A DNA stretch of 8,950 nt from assembly GCA_017632095.1 (NCBI GenBank), contig JAGBSA010000098.1, forward strand, positions 1-8,950, in the 5' to 3' direction. The first letter of the stretch is position 1. Each line of letters begins with the position of its first letter. Positions 5,251-8,950 of this stretch are shown piece by piece. A program made the translations under genes and the position numbers. Under the pieces are notes generated by a model. That model saw only the letters and a list, made by a program, of their open reading frames with translations, ran no database searches and was not told where the DNA came from. Origin of the DNA: Bacteroidales bacterium. GTDB taxonomy: Bacteria > Bacteroidota > Bacteroidia > Bacteroidales > P3.

Positions 5251-7383
5251 ATGAAAAATCTCATCAAGACTTTCTCTGAAAAGATTGCAAAAGAAAGCAG
5301 TCTTGACCCGCGTGCTGTGGCAAATGTCATCGAGCTTTTGGAGAATGATTGCACCATTGCCTTCATTGCTCGTTATCGAAAAGAAGCAAGCAACTGCATG
5401 AACGAAGTAGAAGTTGCACATTTAGCCAAACGCTTAGAAGAACTCAAACAAATAGAAGGCAGACGCGAAAGCATACTAAACTCCATCGAAAAACAAGATG
5501 CACTAACCGAGGATTTACGCCTACAAATTCTCAAAGCAGACACGCTCATTCAGCTAGAAGACTTATATTTACCATATAAAACCAAAAGAAAAACTAGAGC
5601 TGAAGTTGCAAAACAAAAAGGCTTACAACCACTTGCAGACTTAATTCTACAAGAATCAAACTGTGATATACTATCTCAAGCAAAGAAATTTATCAATAAG
5701 TCAAAAGGTGTAGAAAACTCTCAAGATGCCTTAGCCGGAGCAAGAGACATAGTAGCAGCATCAATAAACGAAAACGCAACTATTAGAGAGGAAATGCGTT
5801 CTTACTTTCGCAACAAAGCCACACTCTCTTCCACCAAAGCAAAAAAAGACATAAAAGACGACAAATTCTCACAATGGTTCGATTGGTCTGAGAAAGCCAT
5901 CAACGCTCCTTCTCATAGAATACTCGCATTATTCAGAGGCGAAAACGAAGGAGTGTTAAAAGTGAGCATAATGCCAAGTGACCAAAACTCAGCCGAAGAT
6001 TTTTTACTACGAAAAACAATAAGAAAACGCAATAACGAAAGTTCGCAACAAAAAGCCTTAGCCGTGGCAGATTGTTACTCACGTTTACTTGCACCATCAC
6101 TTGAAACAGAACTACGTAACGAACTAAAAGAGAAGGCAGATAAGGTTGCAATAGAAATATTCGCCAAAAACCTCAGACAACTCCTTTTTTCGTCACCATT
6201 AGGCGAAAAAAGAGTCTTGGCAATCGACCCCGGATTTAGAACAGGTTGCAAATGCGTATGCTTAGACGCCCAAGGCAAATTGCTCTACCACGATGTGATC
6301 TATCTCTTTCAAGAAGAGCAAGCCCGCCAAAAACTATTACAATTGGTCAAACGCTTCGATTCACAAGCCATTGCCATAGGTAGCGGCACAGCCTCAAAAG
6401 AAACGCTCAACTTAGTCAAATCTATCAACTTTGATTCAAAACCTCTGATAAGCATTGTTAACGAAGACGGAGCCTCAGTTTACTCTGCATCCGATATTGC
6501 AAGAGAAGAATTAGGTGATTATGACATAACAGTTCGAGGAGCCGTAAGTATAGGCAGACGTCTTCAAGACCCATTGGCAGAATTAGTAAAAATAGACCCA
6601 AAATCCATAGGTGTAGGACAATATCAGCACGATGTAAACCAATCACTTTTGAATCAAAGTCTAAAACAAGAGGTAGAAAGTTGTGTAAACGCCGTTGGCG
6701 TAGAACTAAACACAGCAAGTCCTAAACTATTAAGCCATGTTTCTGGCATAGGTGAAACTTTGGCAAAAAACATTGTTGAATATAGAAACGAAAACGGAGC
6801 ATTCTCTTGCAGAAAAGAACTACTCAAAGTAAAAAGATTTGGAGCCAAAGCCTTTGAACAATCAGCCGGATTTCTAAGAGTAAGAACATCTGCAAACCCT
6901 CTTGACAATACCGCAGTACACCCTGAAAGGTATGCCTTGGTGGAGCAAATGGCAAAAGACAACGGCTGCAAAGTAATCGACCTAATCAAGTCTCCGGAAA
7001 TCCGTTCAAAAATAAATATCAAAAAATACATAAGTAACGATTGCGGATTACCAACTCTTAATGACATAATTGAGGAATTAGGTAAGAATTCGAGGGACAT
7101 ACGTACTAAATTCGAAGAAAAAGAGTTTAATATTGGTATCAACTCTGTGGAAGACTTGAAAATAGGACAATGGCTCTTAGGAAAAGTCAGCAATATAACC
7201 GCTTTCGGAGCCTTTATCGATTTAGGAATACACACAGATGGGCTTTTACACATAAGCAAAATAAGTAAAGAGTACATATCTGAAGTAAGCCAAGTCTTAC
7301 ATTTAGGACAAGAGGTAAGAGTACAAGTAACAGAAATTGATTATCAAAGAAAAAGAATCTCGTTATCGATGATTTCGGACTAA
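5251..7383 (+). CDS. tex: Tex family nucleic-acid-binding protein (RuvC-like, HhH and S1 domains)
   Basis: At 710 residues this is a full-length Tex/YhgF homologue, a conserved cytoplasmic RNA/DNA-binding protein linked to transcription and RNA turnover. The N-terminal helical part includes IAFIARYRKEAS (36-47) and QLEDLYLPYKTKRKTRAEVA (101-120). The YqgF/RuvC-like domain starts at VLAIDPGFRTGCK (322-334) and includes AIAIGSGTASKET (373-385) and NEDGASVYSASDIAREE (404-420). Then come GQYQHDVNQ (456-464), a helix-hairpin-helix region around VSGIGETLAKNIVEYR (497-512), LDNTAVHPERY (551-561), and a C-terminal S1 domain (about 638-707) with GKVSNITAFGAFIDLG and DGLLHIS. GSGTA in place of the usual GNGTA is a small deviation. 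It follows trmH by 67 bases with no terminator between them. TAA stop. Confidence 0.95.
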   Translation: MKNLIKTFSEKIAKESSLDPRAVANVIELLENDCTIAFIARYRKEASNCMNEVEVAHLAKRLEELKQIEGRRESILNSIEKQDALTEDLRLQILKADTLIQLEDLYLPYKTKRKTRAEVAKQKGLQPLADLILQESNCDILSQAKKFINKSKGVENSQDALAGARDIVAASINENATIREEMRSYFRNKATLSSTKAKKDIKDDKFSQWFDWSEKAINAPSHRILALFRGENEGVLKVSIMPSDQNSAEDFLLRKTIRKRNNESSQQKALAVADCYSRLLAPSLETELRNELKEKADKVAIEIFAKNLRQLLFSSPLGEKRVLAIDPGFRTGCKCVCLDAQGKLLYHDVIYLFQEEQARQKLLQLVKRFDSQAIAIGSGTASKETLNLVKSINFDSKPLISIVNEDGASVYSASDIAREELGDYDITVRGAVSIGRRLQDPLAELVKIDPKSIGVGQYQHDVNQSLLNQSLKQEVESCVNAVGVELNTASPKLLSHVSGIGETLAKNIVEYRNENGAFSCRKELLKVKRFGAKAFEQSAGFLRVRTSANPLDNTAVHPERYALVEQMAKDNGCKVIDLIKSPEIRSKINIKKYISNDCGLPTLNDIIEELGKNSRDIRTKFEEKEFNIGINSVEDLKIGQWLLGKVSNITAFGAFIDLGIHTDGLLHISKISKEYISEVSQVLHLGQEVRVQVTEIDYQRKRISLSMISD

Positions 7384-7410
7384 TATTATAAAATAGAGCA
7401 TTAACAAACG

Positions 7411-8145
7411 ATGAAAAGCAAATTCATAAAAGCAATAGCAGTGTTCATGATGTTGGGAATCGTAATGATTTCCGAAAAATCCACTGCACAGATGTTCAAA
7501 GCCTATGGAGTAGCAGGGCTAAATGCTGCACAGATTGACGGAGATGAAGTATTTGGTTATAATAAAATAGCCCCACAATTAGGAGTTGGTTTGATGATTC
7601 CTTTTGATATGCGACACCCTTACCAAGGCTGGCAAGCAAGCATGGAAATACTATTCTCACAACGAGGTGCGAGAGAAACATTAGACCCGTTCGCCTACAA
7701 GACAACCCTTTCCTACATAGACATTCCTGTAATGCTTCACTACATAGACACAAAGGGCGGCTGGACATTTGGACTTGGTTTGCAATATGGAAGACTTATC
7801 AAAGTGTCAGAGGATTGGGGGTTACCTGATTCAGTAATCCATGGATTTGAACGTCCGTTTGACTTCCCTCCTGCACCCGCTTTCTCAAAAAATGACTTAG
7901 ACATAGTTGCTGAAATCAGGTTTACCATTTGGGAAAAGTTCAAATTCAGTTTCCGTTATCAATATTCGTTAATACCAATACGCGAAGACGTATGGTTCTA
8001 CAATGGGTATAACGCAGGAACACAAGAATACAAATCATGGAGCAGAGATTTCACAAACAATTATTTAAGTTTCCGACTCTTATACATGATAAACGAACGT
8101 AGCAGCAAAGAATTAGACAGAAATATAAACAGAACATCTTACTAA
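7411..8145 (+). CDS. Outer-membrane beta-barrel protein (PorT-like/OMP_b-brl_2 type), role unknown
   Basis: The 244-residue product begins with a signal peptide (Lys-rich start, hydrophobic 8-20, probable cleavage after STA at 24-26). The mature part opens with AYGVAGLNAAQIDGD (31-45), typical of the Bacteroidota beta-barrel family annotated as PorT-like or OMP_b-brl_2; the barrel signature LSYIDIPVMLHY (100-111) follows. Alternating hydrophobic strands such as WTFGLGLQYGRLI (118-130), LDIVAEIRFTIW (163-174), FKFSFRYQYSLI (177-188) and NYLSFRLLYMI (217-227) point to a small barrel of about eight strands. A Pro/Phe-rich loop lies near 146-158. It is 27 bases after tex and 7 bases before coaD, so it is co-transcribed with housekeeping genes. 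I cannot assign a substrate; membership in a type IX secretion system is not supported by its neighbours. Confidence 0.8.
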   Translation: MKSKFIKAIAVFMMLGIVMISEKSTAQMFKAYGVAGLNAAQIDGDEVFGYNKIAPQLGVGLMIPFDMRHPYQGWQASMEILFSQRGARETLDPFAYKTTLSYIDIPVMLHYIDTKGGWTFGLGLQYGRLIKVSEDWGLPDSVIHGFERPFDFPPAPAFSKNDLDIVAEIRFTIWEKFKFSFRYQYSLIPIREDVWFYNGYNAGTQEYKSWSRDFTNNYLSFRLLYMINERSSKELDRNINRTSY

Positions 8146-8152
8146 GAAAAGC

Positions 8153-8638
8153 ATGAATCAGAAAATCGCATTATTTCCCGGCAGTTTCGACCCGATAACC
8201 AAAGGACACAAAAGCATAGTAGAGAGAGCTTTACCGATGTTTGACAAAATCGTAGTGGCAGTTGGCACCAACACAGCCAAAAATTCTGTTTTTCCATTAG
8301 AAAAAAGAATTGAATGGATCGAAAGAACATTCGCTCAATACGACAATGTGGAAGTTGTAACCTTTAATAGTCTGACCGTAGACTTCTGTAGAGAAATCGG
8401 AGCCAAATACATACTGCGAGGACTTAGGAACTCAACCGATTTTCAGTACGAAAGAAATATCGCACGCATCAATCAAGAACTTGACAGCGAAATAGAGACA
8501 ATATTTCTTATGACAAAACCGGACGATGCCGCCATTTCGTCCTCCTTAGTAAGAGAAATCCTTTCATTCGGACGAGATGTGTCGCAATTCATTCCCGAAG
8601 AAATCACAATAAGCATTAATGACATAACAAAGAAATAA
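8153..8638 (+). CDS. coaD: Phosphopantetheine adenylyltransferase
   Basis: CoaD transfers AMP from ATP to 4'-phosphopantetheine, giving dephospho-CoA, the penultimate step of coenzyme A synthesis in the cytoplasm. The 161-residue length is normal for the family. The nucleotidyltransferase motif FPGSFDPITKGH (8-19) carries the TxGH form of the HxGH active site. RGLRNSTDFQYE (89-100) and ISSSLVREI (128-136) are the other substrate- and ATP-binding signatures. Only 7 bases separate it from the beta-barrel gene and 3 bases from the next gene, so translation is probably coupled. All key residues appear intact. TAA stop. Confidence 0.97.
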   Translation: MNQKIALFPGSFDPITKGHKSIVERALPMFDKIVVAVGTNTAKNSVFPLEKRIEWIERTFAQYDNVEVVTFNSLTVDFCREIGAKYILRGLRNSTDFQYERNIARINQELDSEIETIFLMTKPDDAAISSSLVREILSFGRDVSQFIPEEITISINDITKK

Positions 8639-8641
8639 ACC

Positions 8642-8935
8642 ATGGCAAGAGTAGCATTCAAACCCGGAACGATGATTTATCCTTTGCCCGCAGTGATGGT
8701 TTCATGCGGCGAAGCAGAATCAGAATACAACATGACGACTGTTGCTTGGACAGGAACGATATGCACAGAGCCGCCAATGTGTTACATATCCCTTAGAAAG
8801 ACACGTCATTCCCACGAAATAATATCAAGAACCAACTGTTTCGTTATAAACCTTACAACCAAGGAACTTTGCAAGGCTACGTATTGGTGCGGAGTGCGTT
8901 CAGGCAGAGACTATACCAAATTCAAAGAAACATGA
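8642..8935 (+). CDS. Flavin reductase family protein, frame interrupted by in-frame TGA
   Basis: The first 97 codons encode the N-terminal half of a flavin reductase-like (FMN-binding split-barrel) protein. Marks are FKPGTMIYPLPAVMVSCG (6-23), AWTGTICTEPPM (35-46), YISLR (48-52), FVINLTTKEL (67-76) and CGVRSGRDYTKFKET (83-97). Relatives are about 190 residues long, so a stop here removes half the protein. After the TGA at 8933-8935 the same frame reads LTAVK to the window end, and family members continue with LT-x-x-K right after KFKE-x-x. Thus the stop looks like a single-base change within an otherwise intact gene, a sequencing error, or readthrough, rather than a true end. It starts 3 bases after coaD. 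Such proteins bind FMN and reduce flavins or related substrates; the actual substrate is unknown. Confidence 0.8.
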   Translation: MARVAFKPGTMIYPLPAVMVSCGEAESEYNMTTVAWTGTICTEPPMCYISLRKTRHSHEIISRTNCFVINLTTKELCKATYWCGVRSGRDYTKFKET

Positions 8936-8950
8936 CTTACTGCCGTAAAA

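Noticed and set aside
6654..7277. Minus-strand 207-codon open frame inside tex
   Set aside because: It is fully antisense to the conserved HhH and S1 coding region of tex and shows no family motif.

Overview
The window looks like chromosomal DNA from a low-GC member of the Bacteroidota, most likely Bacteroidales. Promoters match the Bacteroidota TTTG / TAnnTTTG pattern, strong Shine-Dalgarno sequences are absent, and one gene encodes a Bacteroidota-type outer-membrane beta-barrel. The gene families (secreted M3 peptidase, etfB-etfA-long acyl-CoA dehydrogenase, TrmH, Tex, CoaD) also fit. I do not assign a genus.

Left part, minus strand. At 1-182 is the 5' end of a secreted M3-family (Dcp-like) peptidase gene that runs off the window, with a well-formed promoter at 223-253. 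The 361-base gap at 183-543 also holds an intrinsic terminator (476-511) and an array of degenerate 21-bp repeats (336-419). From 4243 down to 544 lies a three-gene operon: etfB, etfA, and a 571-residue acyl-CoA dehydrogenase. Together these encode an electron-transfer flavoprotein and an FAD dehydrogenase acting on acyl-CoA; the EtfB sequence resembles NADH-using (bifurcating-type) ETFs.

Centre. The 235-base divergent gap at 4244-4478 separates the two operons. It holds a likely etfB -7 element beside a small palindrome, a run of six GTTTYAG-headed repeats with an almost exact 21-bp period, and a -7 element for the rightward operon directly after the last repeat.

Right part, plus strand. 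Five closely spaced genes run rightward: trmH (tRNA 2'-O-methyltransferase), tex (RuvC-like/HhH/S1 nucleic-acid-binding protein), an outer-membrane beta-barrel protein of unknown role, coaD (phosphopantetheine adenylyltransferase) and a flavin reductase family gene. The last is interrupted by an in-frame TGA 15 bases before the window end, and family-like sequence continues after it. No terminator or strong internal promoter was seen in the gaps, so they probably form one transcription unit.

Most of the window is ordinary housekeeping and energy metabolism. The observations best worth following are the two oriented 21-bp-period repeat arrays, one upstream of each of two differently placed promoters, and the in-frame TGA. 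I see no mobile element, CRISPR array, tRNA or rRNA, and no evidence for a new multi-gene system.
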